A DNA stretch of 64,000 nucleotides, taken from the NCBI GenBank assembly GCA_018873245.2, contig JAEMBT020000005.1, positions 14,460,001 through 14,524,000 of the forward strand, written 5' to 3'. This DNA comes from Archegozetes longisetosus. Its lineage: Eukaryota > Arthropoda > Arachnida > Sarcoptiformes > Trhypochthoniidae. Below are positions 1 to 14,389 of the stretch, piece by piece. The notes under the pieces were generated by a model. It saw only the letters and a list, made by a program, of their open reading frames with translations. It did no database searches and was not told where the DNA came from. The position numbers were made by a program, and so were the translations under genes. Within the stretch, counting starts at the first letter, position 1; each line of letters begins with the position of its first letter.

Positions 1-51
1 TATCAAGCTATATTGTAATGCTTTAGTAATAATGATCATATGCTAATGCAC

Positions 52-249
52 TCATGTTTGTTTTCCTTCTAAAAACACTACATTACGTGTTGACGTGTTT
101 CTAATGCTAAGCGCACCGCTATTCCAAAATATATGATTTAAATATGCTTCCATGCTTACAATCGATGCTGTTCTAGTTTGAGCACATATTAGTTCAGACA
201 ATATCATAAAAATAACACATAACAATGCATTTGATAATTTGTCATGCAT
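52..249 (-). CDS. Possible signal-peptide exon, unknown protein
   Basis: This open frame of 65 codons on the minus strand starts with a good secretion-signal profile: a basic residue near the N-terminus, a long hydrophobic stretch, then a plausible ICA-Q cleavage site near residue 22-24. A candidate donor (C|GTAATG, minus strand) lies inside the frame, so it could be the first coding exon of a leftward gene that leaves the window. The Ig/CCP gene that follows is transcribed the other way and must start to the left of 691, so this exon would then lie inside its intron, which weakens the call. I do not recognise the sequence after the signal. It may be chance in AT-rich DNA. Confidence 0.2.
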   Translation of the reverse strand: MHDKLSNALLCVIFMILSELICAQTRTASIVSMEAYLNHIFWNSGALSIRNTSTRNVVFLEGKQT

Positions 250-690
250 TGATCAAATAAAACATAAATGAGTCCTAAAGTATGATCAAATCTAATTTTA
301 CGTACTTTTAGTAAAGTCAAAACGAGATAAGAAAGCTTTTGTATAATTTACTTGAGCTAATCATGATATAATGCTCCGTTTATTAAGTTTGCATACACTC
401 AATATATAAGTTGATGTGAGATATGCTCTTAGCGTATAGATAACAAAAGATTCAAGGTTTGCAAATCACTATCGATTCAATTTATGTATTTTCAGATAAC
501 TCATATCAACATAATATCAGTTCAATCAGTCATTTTATCCATAGAAAGACATAGGGATTTAGTAATAATCGTTTTCTCAATTGATGAATGCAATTTTTCC
601 TAAAATTGATGAACCTTTAATCGAATGTTATCTCTATCGGACAAAATATGAAAAATGGATTTAAAAAATGCTTCTCTTTCTGATTATTAG

Positions 691-3093
691 GTATATTTTT
701 CGATACCAAACAAACGCCCGATAGCTATTGGAGTACTGAAAGGGCACATAGATTACAATTCAAAAGATTTATTAAATACAATAGTAATTTTGAACGTATC
801 GCTACAAATGCACGGAACCTATTCTTGTCACGTCGACTCTGATATGAATACATCACAGAATGCAGCTACTCTTACTGTTGTCATCGGTAAGTTTGCTCAT
901 CCTAAATATTTCTTATTATTTTAAGTTCCGATTAAAATACTTGAACTCCTCAAGTCAATGATCCGATTGAACATAAAATAAATAAATAAGTTTCTGAGCA
1001 CTTATTACACATTTCACTCTTACTTATGTGAGAACCCCTAAAATGAAAATATAGTTTTATTTACTTCTTTTGATAGTTGTGAGAACTTGACATAATCAAT
1101 ATGTTCTCTGAAAAGTGAACATTATGTTAAACTCGGATTAATAAAATCATATAAGAAATTTTATACACTTTCCGTCTTTTTCGGTTCAATTAAAAGCACA
1201 TAAAAGGCTACACAAATTTTTAAAGAATTTTGTTTGCTACTAATATTCTATTTTTGATGATAAATTTGTTTATATTTGATTAATTAGATGCCTGTAAAGA
1301 GAATAATTGGAAAACACATACAGATATGATTAATTGTACGGAAGAAATTAGCTTTCACTGCGTAGGAATGTTTCCAAAACCATCTCCAGCTTGTAGTATA
1401 CATAATGAGTAAGTTTTATTTGCCCAACAAGTTTCCAGTATTAAATGGAATGGCACATGTTTTAATTGCTATAAAACATTTCAAATGTCCTTAAAACATA
1501 TGAAAAGTTATACAAAAAGGAAATGCAAAAAAGTTTCTTACTCAAAATGTGAATATCCATCCAATGATTGATCTGTAGTTTTACCGATCGATACTTTGCG
1601 GGCGAGACTTTCGACCGGAACGAGCGACTGGAAAACGGAACGTACGAAATATCAATAAGACGTCGTTATGATGTTCGCGACTTTCTCAACTTTACGGGAC
1701 AGCTATCATTTCAGTGCCATCTAATTATACTAATGACCTCTTGGAGAATGGGAATCAATTATAAATTGTTTGGCGACTCTGGATGTATAGCGGACCCGCC
1801 AAAATTAAATAATGGTAATCTAAAATTATGATAATTTTCTGCATAAATTCATAGCCTTTTGGTTGACAAAACGAATATTTAAGCGATGATGGCGTTGAAA
1901 TACGTTTACGTTTTACTTTGCTTACTACTCTAAGCTTTACTTCAACATTTAGCCAATTCTTTAAGCAACACTTTAGTCTATTTTCATTGATTAATTTACC
2001 GTTCAAATCATTCATAACTAGTTAAATTCGTAAAACTCACTCTGATGATCTCTTGGATTTGTTCAGTAACTGTTTTTATAAATTGAATTTGGTTAGTGCT
2101 AAAATAGTCAAGTGTACGTAGCTGAAAGCATTTTTGTATAATTTTATATTCATATTGTAATTCAATTGTGAACAAAGTTTCATATTCGATACGTTTAGCT
2201 TAATTTAGAAAATCCTTACATACCATCATTTAATTTGCTGACTTTTAAAGATTAAAGCCTACAATTGTAACGCACATTCTCATTCGTTCCTTTTGCAATA
2301 AAAATGCTTTTCAAGGAAAATATTGAAAGCCTGAGGCTTTAAATCTATTAGTTCATTATTCTTTCCTGTGAGATAGATTTTATCGTGTTTGAAAAATCGC
2401 ATTCAACCTACCATAGATCGATGTAAAATGTATGCGCTACACTATTTATTTAGACAAGTCGAAAGTTAATTAAGACGTTTGATACAGTCTTTAGATAGAT
2501 ATATGTATAACCTGTAATTAAATCGATTATTCAATTATGTTTAATATCTTTAGGTAGAATAACCATAGTCTATGAAAAGTTTTATAGCTTATAAATGACA
2601 TAGTCAGGCATTTTCTCATATTATATTATAGGTATTTTTTCTTAAACCTTGACAGGAAGTTATGTAATAACAGGTGAGACGACGTGTTGGAGGACTCCGA
2701 GAGAAAATTCAAGAGTCAACTATACCTGCGATGAAGGATTTCAACTGATGGGTCCATCAATTCTAATTTGTCGAAACGGCAGCTGGATTCCAGATCCTAT
2801 TCATTTGATGTCAAAGCCAGTTAGCGATATGAAAAAATTTTCAACTTTGAAGCTTAAAATGCCTTATTGTAGTAAGTCCTCTGTCTTTCATTTTATTAAT
2901 GATTAACTAGCACGAGCTAAACAAACTGTAATTCTCATAACATCTCACCCCTTATGCCATTTTTATTTTCGACAACTTTACAAGTCTTGTTTTATTTGCA
3001 GGTAATTCCTCTCAAAATGTACAAAGAGTCTCATTCATATTAAGGTTTTGGATCTCATTTTTATTATTTTTAAACCTGATTTATAGGATTTAA
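691..3093 (+). CDS. Ig/CCP (sushi) domain cell-surface protein, 3' five exons
   Basis: Five exons join in frame: 691-886, 1288-1408, 1579-1814, 2656-2871 and 3002-3093 (stop TAA). Every junction has GT..AG and the phases fit (1, 2, 1, 1). The first exon ends an Ig fold: GTYSCHV is the typical Y-x-C of the F strand and is followed by an LTV strand. The next two exons carry more Cys-containing extracellular sequence (FHCVGMF, FQCHL). The CCP module starts at CIADPPKLNNG, at the end of exon 3, and runs through exon 4 (VNYTCDEGFQLMG, LICRNGSW) to MPYC. N-glycosylation sequons include NVS, NFT, NYT and NGS. The short last exon is a hydrophobic C-terminus (ILRFWISFLLFLNLIY) with almost no tail, which fits a GPI signal or terminal membrane anchor. 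The 5' exons are outside the window. Ig plus CCP is seen in secreted synaptic and cell-recognition proteins such as Hikaru genki, but I cannot assign orthology. Confidence 0.8.
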
Positions 3094-6000
3094 TGAAAGA
3101 AATTTATATAAACCTATTTAAAGATTTTAATGAAATTAGAAAATAATTGAATAGCAATATAAATGAATGAAAATGCGCGCCACCTAAAAGCCCAATAACT
3201 CAGAAACAACTTATCGTTAAAATATAAAATATATTTAAAACTCAAAACTTAAATAAATTATTAGGCATTTAGATGTCGTGCACTTTGCGGTTACACTTGT
3301 AAAATCTGAGATTTTGATGTGAATTTTTACGTCGCACAACATTAAAAAATCATTTTAATCTGTTTTAAGAGAAGAAATAATTGTAGCTGTTCATTATGAG
3401 AAATTGAAAAAATTGCTAAGTAAATCGCTTAAAATCAAAGTAAACCGGAATCTTTTGATTGAATATTGCCTAAATTTTAGACCTTGTTTGGTGTTAATTT
3501 TTATAAGCTATAAGTAAAAAGTTGATTGTGATTATAATCACAAAAAAAATATTTTTGCAACTCATTCATTTTTCATTACTTCAAATTGACAAAATTCAAG
3601 TTTTTCGAAAAACTTTTACTTATAATTTCTTTCAAACAGTCCTCCGTTGTCTTTAAGGTGTCGAGTAGTTATTTTCTATCAGTCGAAAAAAAGCAAATTA
3701 ACAATTTTAACTTGATCACTTTTCCTACTTATCATGGTTACATAATTCTAGATATATATATATCTATATATAACACATATATATAATTACAAATGTCTAG
3801 AAGGATGAGTTTTGAAACTTGCTCGCTTAGTTTCGTTATAACAGAATACTTTTTTCATCGTATTAGTAAACTATACAGCTTTTTCGGAGGTCCTAAGGCT
3901 GATACAAACTATAGCTCTTACAATTGTGTAATACGGTGCAAAATCGTTGTTTGGAGTATTTTTAAGGCAAACGATTCTTTTCTGAAACTTGAATTACTTC
4001 TGAGAATTACTGTCGTAACGTTCCAACTTTGAAGAGCTACACAAAAATAGCTGTTAAAGTGAAATCACAAATCTATTGAAAATATTCAAACAACTAAAGT
4101 AACTCTTACATTTTTTGAAAACCATTTTTCCTAATCATGACTACTCTATGAAACATTCCTTCATGCTATGAGAGAAGAAATCTCTTCTCGTAAAAAGTTC
4201 AACACATTCTTAAACAAAAATAAATTATGTTTTTAGAAATCGAAGAGTGAGGAGGCTTTTCTAAAGTTTGAAGTTTTATTCAAACAATTTGTTCAAAAAT
4301 TATTAGTTATTTTTGCGTGCAGCCATATTTGTACATTTTGATCAGCAATCAGAATAAATTGCGCGAAACAATTAGCAAACTTTCTCAAAGTTTGATGAAG
4401 CAAACAAATGAAAGACCATAGATGTTCATATATTAGCTATTTAAAAGAAAACCAGAATATATGCAGAAAACCTTAAAAAAGAGGCTAAATTTATCACTTT
4501 TATGAGAATAAGAGATAATTTCAATTTTTATCTGCAGTAAATTGATAGTGAAATTTGATTTGGCATAAGGAGCAAATCTCTAAATAGAGCACAAGAATAA
4601 CTTTCTTAGTGCCTTTGCAAAAGTCTTGAAATGTAGGACTTGACTATCACAAATTTGATTACTTTGAATGAGTCAAAAATACATATGTGTTAGCTCTTTG
4701 ATCATAATTTTGAATAATGTATAATACTATTCACTTAAGTGTATTAGTTTTAACTTTTTCTGCAGTAAAAATATCATTCTTGAGTGTTATAGAATAGGAA
4801 TGAAATAACTATGACAACAAATATACAGTTTGAATGGTTCAGTTGGCCTAAGGTTTTATTTTTAGAACAGTGTAATGTATTCGCTTCAATGCGTTTAGAA
4901 TTTATTTAGTATTATATGGCTTTGTTTAATCTTTAAAATAAAAGCATTGCGATTGTATAAGAAGATTAGCAAAATCAATAATTATTTGAATAAAAAATCG
5001 AGCTTGTGAAAATGCAAATTATACATTATTTATCACAAGGCTCATAAAAAGTTTGAAAATTTCAAAAGGTTATATTCCTTAATAAATAGGAGCTAATTAG
5101 AAAATTGACTTCTAATGCAGGTTACCTTAAATTATTGGTTGTCAATTAGAAAACGCTATACTTAAACTTGTTAAACTCAATGTCACAATACTTTAGTGAA
5201 CTAATTGTAGCCCATGAGCATATTTTTAATGAAGTCATATTTTGTATGAGCTAATTACTAAATTGATGACTAAATCGCTGATCATATTATTTTTAATTTG
5301 ATAAAACAATCAAACTCGAGAACTTAAGTAAAGTTGATCTGATTTACTGGAAACTGCTAATAAATAGCGAATTGCACATAATTAGATGAAAACTTGGTCT
5401 ATAGGTTTTATTGATGCAATTTAAGCGAATCAATATTTGCAAGTAATGGCATTACATGTAATAAGTTTGAGACTTGCTTTAATTATATAATTGCTGTCTT
5501 AATCAGAGAGCATAAAAGCATCGAAATTGTTGTAGCAATTCTGAACTAATGCAATGTATAGAAATTTTGCATTTTATTCATTGACTGTAAACTAATTAAT
5601 AATAAATGACTTAATTTGAAAGTTGTTGTGCAGTAATTCCAAAAACAAATTACACACAAAACTTTCAATCAACTTTTAATGAAAGTTTCGTGTTAGGCAA
5701 GCATTTCAATTGACTGAGTGTTAATTAAAAGCTAACTCATTCCATATGAATTAACATGAAAATCAGAGGAAGAGTAAAAATCAATTTTTCGAGTGGAGAA
5801 ACCAGTAATTGTTAGGTATTTTCGGAGGCATTTGTTTTGTAGGAGGAATCAAACATATTCAAATTGATCTTCGTTTCAAGCGTATCAAAAAACAAAATAT
5901 TTACTTGTATGAGATATGAAACTGGATGCAAATGAGCCATATTTTGTAAAATAACATTGTACTATTTCCGAAACAAATAGGTTTCAAACTCAGTGTTTAG

Positions 6001-9000
6001 ATATCAGACAAATAAGGGTTAGTTATTTAGTTCGATATAAATTAAAACCTCAAGCATCAGACAACTATTCAAACTTTTCATACTCTAGATCTGACTAATG
6101 TATAGTAACGACTAAAGTTTGTAAGGTAATAGCACTTTAAAACTATGAATTAAATATTGCATTTCTAACAAGTTTGAAGTAATATTCAATAAAATATGTT
6201 AACTTTGAAAATATTTTTATATCTATTATAACTGTGAGCTGTGAATGACTGTTGGATAAATTGATGACTTTTGAGTCTATTGACTGATATAAATTTGGCC
6301 AAGCAAATTTCATACTCAAGATAAAAGTTTTGGAGAACGTGGCATTTCACGTTACTCATACGCTTATGTGAAATATTCGTGCGAAAGAAGTTAGTTTGCA
6401 ACGTATTTGTTTCGGAAATAGTACTGTAATTACGTCGGACTCATTTAAGTTTGATTTCTACAAACAACATACAGATTTGAAAAGTTGTCGAGTGAACGAG
6501 CGTTATTCACAAGTTTATTTGAACATTATTTAATGAATCATAGTCAGAGTTTGTTCAGAATAATAGAAAAGTCGACTTTGGTCATTAAAAAATAGTTGAG
6601 ATCGTAGAATGCTTGTTGGAATCCATTCGTATTCGCCCTTTCGATATTGTCTAGTATTTTTTGAAGAGTCAGCTTTACTTTTATTTGAGAGTTCTTTTGA
6701 GAGCTTTGTTACTCTAAAGGAAATTGAGTGAAGCCGACCCTATTCTACAATTGCAAGCCTTTCTTAAGATCTCTATTTGAAAGCTCGCTCTTACAAGATA
6801 TGAAATGATCTTTCATACTATAGTTACATAAAAAGTTATATATATTTTTGCAATCCATACGCACTTTAACTAATCTGAAGCATTCATTTCTTGATTCTGC
6901 TGATGAATCCGTCAAATAAAAAATGACTATAGCTTTAGTAACAGTTGTATGAAAAGATTGATTAAGAATTTGGACTTCAATTTTTTCTCCACTTGTGCGG
7001 CAATTTGTTTCGATTTATATAAAAGAGAGATAAAAATGAGAAAATTTCAAATCAATATTGACTGAAATTTTAATGAACACTTTGAAAAATGAATGCTCTT
7101 TTGAATTTAAGCATTAATGTTGTATTGATTCTTTTCTTTAAATAATCAAAACTATTTTCTTTTGCATACTTTAATAAAAAATCGATATTTTCAGTCTATT
7201 GGTTTTACTTCAGAATGTTAATTATATCTGAACAATACATTGATATCTATTGATTCAGACCTATTTCCATCGCATATATCGAGATAAAAACGATATAAAA
7301 CTATTCAAAGTTATGATGATTTGTAACCCACAATCAATAATTAATGCTCTATTTGATGCTCTGTATCCGTTCAACGAAAAATAAAATATATCTCATAGAT
7401 GTTATAACTTATAAGTTATAAATTCATAGTTCAGTTTCGCATTCATTTATATTGTTTTGCTTTGCTTTAACTCTATTCTTAAACTAGTATCCATTAATTA
7501 AAAGAGCAATTCCTTCACTTTTTCAACAAATAACTTGAGCATTTCAATGAAAAAGAAAAAAAACAGAATAAATATTTGATTAAATTGGTATTTCAAATGT
7601 GACAGTAAGGAACTATTCGTATTAGTTAAAGTAACATTTTGATTATCTTTTAATATATAGTGTTACATGTTGAGACAAGTGCACAATGAACTTGTTTGTT
7701 ACTTTCTCAACAAAATTTGTTGTATAAAGAATATCGTAAACCCAATTTTAAAAAATTTGTCTATCTTTGCAAACAAGAAGACTAATTAAAATAAGACCTG
7801 AAGTGTGCAAATTAAACGAAAAGGAAGGACAAAATAGGAAAGGAATCAGGTTAAACTCATTGACTGTATTGTTGACGAGATCCATGTTATATACTTTTTG
7901 TATAGTACTTCATAGTTTAGTTAAAATAGTTCCGCTATTTGTTGTGAACAGTTCAGAAAGATTTGAACAACCTTTTCGACTCTTCAGTTGGACAAATAGA
8001 TCATCGAATGCTAATCGGCACATAAGCCATGGTATAAGTAAGCGGTCACTGAGAATATGCAGGCATTAACGATGAGTTAAATCAAATTATGCCAAACAAT
8101 AGTAACTTCTATCAAACAATAAACAGCGAAGATGTAATGTAATAAATGGGTTGCAAAGGAATTGTAGCGATAAAGAATCAAAACAAAACAAAAGTCAGGC
8201 AAAGAATCAAGTCTTGGAATAAATGATGCGCAAACATAAGACTATAAGAATGATAAGAAATAGTTGTATAGAAAGGAGACAACAGAAAACAGAAATAAAG
8301 CTGGTATTATGTAACGAAATAACATGCATTTGCACTCTTTTGTCTTTTTATGTGAATCCCCTATTAAGACAATCAAAAGAAGATTCTCAGATCAGATCTA
8401 TGCCAGAGAGCAAGAAGTAATGCGTGAGAATGAAGGGATGCTCAGAATTTGTGATGTGAGTGCATATCAGGTTCTCTTATGTTCCGCAAACTCGTAGGCA
8501 TTCAGAAGACGACTAAACAGAATGGCAAACATTGTCAGACACGGAAAAGGAGAGAAAAAGTTCTAATGAAATAATCAATAAAATCAATTTCCAGTGTGTA
8601 TAAGCACTAAATCTCCATTAATGCCATTTGATGTCTTGTGATAATTTTATTTGTTTTCATTTGATCTCTTTTTTTGGTTGACTATATCTGTGACTGTTGT
8701 CTCACATCTGTCCGTATCTTTTGCCCATTGATGCGCGCGATCTTTAATTTTTGTGATGATAACTGAAAACGATAACGATTACTAGTACACCATAAGCGAG
8801 ATATGACTACTTGCTATACAGTACACCAAAAAGGAAATCAGACTACAAGTTTGTGGGCGAACAAACTATTTCAGTTCTTTAGTTTCATTTATTTTTTACG
8901 TTTATTTGAAAAATAGTAAATCAATTTTTATACAACACTTTTAATGAGATCATTATTATATGCAATTCATGAATGGCTAACATAAAGAGTAAGTTTTGAG

Positions 9001-10700
9001 GCAAAGACTAAATTCGATTCAAAAGTATTCTCAAAGGATTTGGTGATTTGACAATCTTTTAAAATATAGATTTTGCAAATCATTTTTATTTTAAGTTCTC
9101 TAATCACTCTACTAATTATTTCTAGGGCTTAGTTTTTCTCTTCATTTCAATTGAAAACTAAGTTTCCGTTAGTACTTAATTTTACCTGATAAACGTTCAA
9201 GCAATTTAAACAAGATTACTGTTAAAATTTAGGTAATAATATTCTCATTTTTCAATTGATAATATTTAAAAAGTGCAGCATATCAAATATAATTATCTTT
9301 TTTGGTTTGTCAAGTCAGAAAAATTTGATGCTTCGTTGTAAAAGTATTATTAATCATATAATCCGACTAACAATGTGTCGATCGATTCACATTCTAATGG
9401 TTTTTGCATATTTCATATATTGCTCACTGAACTAAACTATCAATTGATATGAATTGCATATCGAATAAAAATGTATATCATATGTGCTTTAGAACAAATT
9501 TCGTTTGAAAATCTTTTAAAAATATGACATTTCTGTATTATTGATCGATTTGTTGCAGCATCTTTAGTCTCACGAGAATGACCATTAAAGTAAGAAAACA
9601 GACTCTAATATTGCTTGTGGCTTAACCTAATAAAAAGAATGAAATGTGAGCGACTAGTCTGTTCGTGAGGTTGTTTTTAAAATGCCCTTTCAATAGAAAC
9701 TATGGGGTCAATAGAGTCAGTTCTTCGATCAACGGTTTTGACTCATAGTAAATATTTTCCATATGCTAATACAGAACAGAAAAATTGCTTGAAAAATCTA
9801 CGGACAATAGTTAAGGAGATATGACTTTTCGAAAAAAAAATATAATAGGAGATATCAAACTCTTAAAAATGACTTAAGTATCACACCTTAATTCGGCTCT
9901 CCTGAAAATTGGCTCAATTCAAGAATGTATTTGACTCAATTTCTAACTAAATTTCAAGTTGACTCTAAAACTGAAAGCATGTCAAAATTTTAATTGAAAC
10001 TTGAAATCAAATTGAGTACCTAAAATCAAGTATTGTACTTCGAGTTCGCGTTTATCGGTTTTAACTGGTTTTTAACCCAAAACAACCGCCGATTTAAGGT
10101 TCGACTCATTCGGTTAAAATCGGGTTTTGAAATGGTTAATAGTTGAAGAGAAAAATTTGTCTGCGGCAAATTTCTCTGAAGCAGAAAATCTCTATACTTA
10201 GAGGATATTGAGTTATTGCATAAAATAATGATAAATGAATATTCTAGGAATTGTTAATTTTAAAGAATCTAAGGCCTTCATATCGACATGTAATTTGTTT
10301 TATTTTCAGCGACAAAGTGATAAAAATTCTCTGACTTTCATTAATCAGTTAATTATAATTAACGTTTATGACGTATATAATTATAATTCATGTTTATACG
10401 TTTGATTATTTTTCCCGAAATACTATCAATTTAGTTCACTTAAAAAAAAGTTATTTGTATTTGTTGTTTCTCGTATTATAAAATGATTTGTCATTCATAA
10501 AAAATAAATATTTTAATCCGGTTTGAATCGTTTTGCTAGATTTTCAGTCTTTTTAACCCGATATTAACAGAATTTTTGCGTTTTTCAGGTTCAAAGTTAA
10601 AAACCGAACTCCGGTTAAAATAACTTTCCCCATTTTTAGCGCCGAATAGAAAATTAAATTAAACTGGAAAATGCAAACTCAAATCATACTGATCATTTGG
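3094..10700. other. Gene-poor AT-rich intergenic DNA
   Basis: No convincing gene was found. Frames up to 100 codons (7767-8069 and 8223-8420, plus strand) occur in a slightly more purine- and G-rich patch at 7.75-8.6 kb. They lack splice-supported continuations or recognisable domains. Between about 10030 and 10640 there are many CGGTTTTAACC-like words in both orientations, probably a decayed repeat without clean ends. Confidence 0.5.
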
Positions 10701-10710
10701 TGTCAGGACT

Positions 10711-11405
10711 AAAGGGCGCGGACATAAAAGCGTGGGACATAAAAGGGCAACGATAAAAAGTCGCAGACATTATTCTAACGCGTATTAGGGCGCGTACAAA
10801 GAGAGCGTAGACATAAGAATACAGAAAAAGGCCGCGGACAAATTGACATAGGCATAAGAGCGCGAAATTTAAAATCCTATTTTATAAACCTTATACGGTT
10901 TTAAGACCTATTTTTATCGATTGATTGTTTATAAAGTCTTTGAAGCTTCTTTATTGAATACATTTCACATATCAATTTTAGAAAATCTTGATGATAATAA
11001 AACTATAACACTAATTTTTATCTGTTTTGTTTTTCTTAATCTTTTAATTATCCAAAGTTTAAATCACAAAATTTGATAAAAATTTTCAAGTTAAAAAGTA
11101 CTAATGATCTAAATGTTTCATATGAAAGTGAAGGAATAGTTGAACTATATGGAGAACGGCCTATGTTAGATTATTTGCGAGGAATTGCTCATAACTTCCA
11201 ATTGCAAATTTAATACTCAATTATTTATTCGAACTATTTATTCATTAATTATAGATTAAATCCAAATACATTGTGTCTTTCAGTTATTAGTCATTTTAGC
11301 TAAAACTGATTTTTATTCAATTAATTTTATTTAATTTTTTTATTCAATTTCTTATGGTTCTTCCTTATGTCAAAGCCCTTATGTCTACGCCTTTTTGTCC
11401 ATAAA
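10711..11405. mobile_element. Decayed non-autonomous DNA element with GGACATAAAAG ends
   Basis: The left end repeats words such as GGGCGCGGACATAAAAG and GTGGGACATAAAAGGGC. The right end carries their inverse (CTTATGTC, AAGCCCTTATGTCTACGCC, TTTTTGTCC). The middle is AT-rich with no frame. The imperfect, multiply repeated subterminal motifs suggest an old MITE. No target duplication is visible and the exact borders are uncertain. Confidence 0.4.
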
Positions 11406-14389
11406 CCGATCATTTCATATAAGGAGATGCAAATAATTCCTCAGAATTTCATTGAACAGTATCTTCAAAAAGAAGTACGACATGAGTAAGAGTAATTGTA
11501 TTTTCGACTTTGGGTCTGGATAACGGGGTATCCGAAAAAGTTATGTCAACACAAGAAACTAAAACTCTAATATCGATGTTTGACAACCAATTAGGAATGA
11601 AAACTCAAATAAATAAAAGATGTTTGCGAGGCATATTAGCTATAGTACTATCTTGTGAAATAATTAACTAATGATGCACCTGAAATTATCATAACATTAG
11701 CTTAGATTAGATAAAACAAAAATATATGCAATATTTAATTTTCTTATTAAAATAGTTTCTTTAAAATAATTTTATCACAATTTTTCTGCTGACATCCGCT
11801 CATAAGCGAATGATATACAGAAAAGATTTATTTGATTCAAATCCACTGATCTGTATAGCAAATCAGTTATTTAAAAGTTCGCGAATATGATCATTTAGTC
11901 ACCTATTTTATTGTTATGAAAGTAAGAACTAAGTTTGTTTAAATTTAATAAGGAATCAAAATTTCATAAAAACATTTTCGAGAATTCATCTTAAATTTAA
12001 TTTTGTTAAAAACATGAGTTAGCTACACTATCGAGCCAATTTTAAACTATTTTTCTGATACGTATTGACATATGGAAAATATTAAATAATTACTATGATC
12101 TGAACCAGATCTGTTCGCCTAAAAACCTTCACTCTCGACCCCATACTTCGATACCTTAACAAACGTTAAGCTATTTCTATGACAAAGGTTTTAGTGTTCG
12201 TGAAAAATGATCTATTTTGATGGTATACACTCTAAAAAAGATGAAATTGACTAATCGTAGGCACTCGATGTTTCTGAATAATTTTTTTCTCATAAACTTA
12301 CACATGTGCTCACTTTAAAAAAAATACAACAGCTTTTAACCTTCTTTTTGATTGATAGGATAAAAATTACTATTGAATTCATATTTTGCATTATTTTATA
12401 AGATCTTGCGAAGCTTAAAACTTGAAAATCTATCGCAAAGAATTATAGATTATTTATCGCACCAAAAATTGAGTTCCGTTAATAATCTTTTGATCTGAAG
12501 TTTCAGAAGTCTAGACACTTTTATAAAACTTTTTTATGAAGCATTGAATAGAATTGATAAGCATTATATAATATTTTTGCATCTCATGCTATCAACTAGA
12601 AATCGAGTTAAATTTCAGACATCATAATAAAACTTAATAATTCTTTTCACTGAAGTATAAAATTCAAAATTGATAACTAGATATTCTAATCAGCTGTTAT
12701 CTCAATTTTAAAAAGTTTTCAACTATTAATTGCAATCAAATTTGATGGCAGAAATTAATTTATTTAATTAGATAATAGTTTTTTTTAACCTTACGAGGTG
12801 TGATATCAATTTGATTTGGTCACTTTGATCTTTAGTATAAATAAAACAGTTATTGAACTACAATAATTGATGAGATGATTATGACCTACGGGAATTTGAT
12901 AGGTCAAGAAGATTTTCTGGAAAATGCAAATCAAATAACTTTGTGTACTTTAATGAAGTGGTTAGTTCAAAAAGATTATCTTAAGGTGCGTTTATAATAC
13001 GAAATATTTTTGAAACAATTTTCTGAAACAAAGTTCTTCAAAGTGATTAAAAAATTTGAACAAAACTACAACTTAGCTTTTACAATAGAGATAAGTGAAT
13101 AACTAATGGAACGTAAGTATAGTAATCAGAGATTGGTATTCTTAACCTATTGCTTCAATAATGAAGGCTAAGTCTCTTCAAAATCTTTTCATTATCATAT
13201 ATGTGAATGAAGCAGAGGCGGGGACAATCCATTGTTTCTCTTTTTTAATTTTTGTAGAAATGGTTGAAACCGATTATTTATATTTGACTTATATTTGTAC
13301 ACTAAATGACTGACAAACAGACAACGGGCTGTGAGAGGTGTGCCTATCAACTGATCTTTAAGAAAGTCTACTTTGATTGGAGGTTGCACTGAAACATGTT
13401 TCAGTAGTAGAACATGGACCAACGCCTTTTAAACAAGTTTCCAAAAAATTTGAAAGTTGCACTTAGGCTGTGAGCAAATTTCAGAATCAGAGATTTCGGA
13501 AATTTGTTTCACAAATGTTTGGTCGCTTAAATGCGCCTGGACAAAATTACAAAAAAACGATCGAAAAATTAAAATAAAAATTCTGATTTCTCTTTTTTTC
13601 AAGCATTGATGATTTGTTTGATTAGTTAACAGATGAGTGACCAAAATGATACAAATGATTGTATTTCTCTCGAAATTTTGACTTATCAAATAACAGAACT
13701 TATAGTCTTGATAGCATTTAGGTGGAAAATTGCATAAGTATTTGAATGAGCAAACAAACTGATCAAAAAGAGAAAATGAAATACTTGGAGAAAAATCTTT
13801 TGGCTTTACCATGAATTAGGAGAGTATTGTTGCAAATGACACTGACCAATAAGCTTGCAACATTGTAAGTTTAAGCTTAGGTTGAGTCTACCTTTTCAGT
13901 ATTGCCTAACTTTAACTCACAATTGTTAATGGAAATACTCTGACATTTTGTAGCAATATGGGCCGTAATCCATAGTAAAAGCAATTTTTAAATGATTCTA
14001 TTATTTTATTAATATCTTAAACTTAACTGAGCTTTCCAAACATATATCATTATAAAAACATATTTCAATTGACAATATTGTTCTTTTCTCATGAATGGTA
14101 TGTTATTCGATAGATGTATTTCTCAAATATCAAAAAACTTTACGCAAAAAACTGTTTTGATTTTTTCTAAAGTCATATATTTTGAGAGCTTTTAAATTAG
14201 ATTAATTTAATCTTTGATGCATGTCCTTCATTAAAATACAATAATTTACCAAATTACTGCACATCATAAGTATAAGAGTCTGCGCAATCAAATGAATGAT
14301 TGTAAAATGATTAAAAATAAATTAATAGCTAATTTAGAGTTAAAGTCCAACCATAAATTAATATGAATCTATATAGGCTTCATCCCTTA
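11406..14389. other. Intergenic, nothing recognised
   Basis: AT-rich sequence. The longest frame is 13429-13812 on the minus strand (127 codons). Its composition is Phe/Ile/Ser/Cys-rich, as random AT-rich DNA gives, and no domain or splice support is seen. No repeat structure was noticed. Confidence 0.5.

Noticed and set aside
7767-8069. Possible neuropeptide or secreted protein (100 codons)
   Set aside because: A hydrophobic stretch and one KRS site are not enough. There is no repeated peptide, no amidation signal and no splice support.
13429-13812. 127-codon frame on the minus strand
   Set aside because: Phe/Ile/Ser-rich composition as expected from AT-rich chance. No domain, no splice context and no signal peptide.
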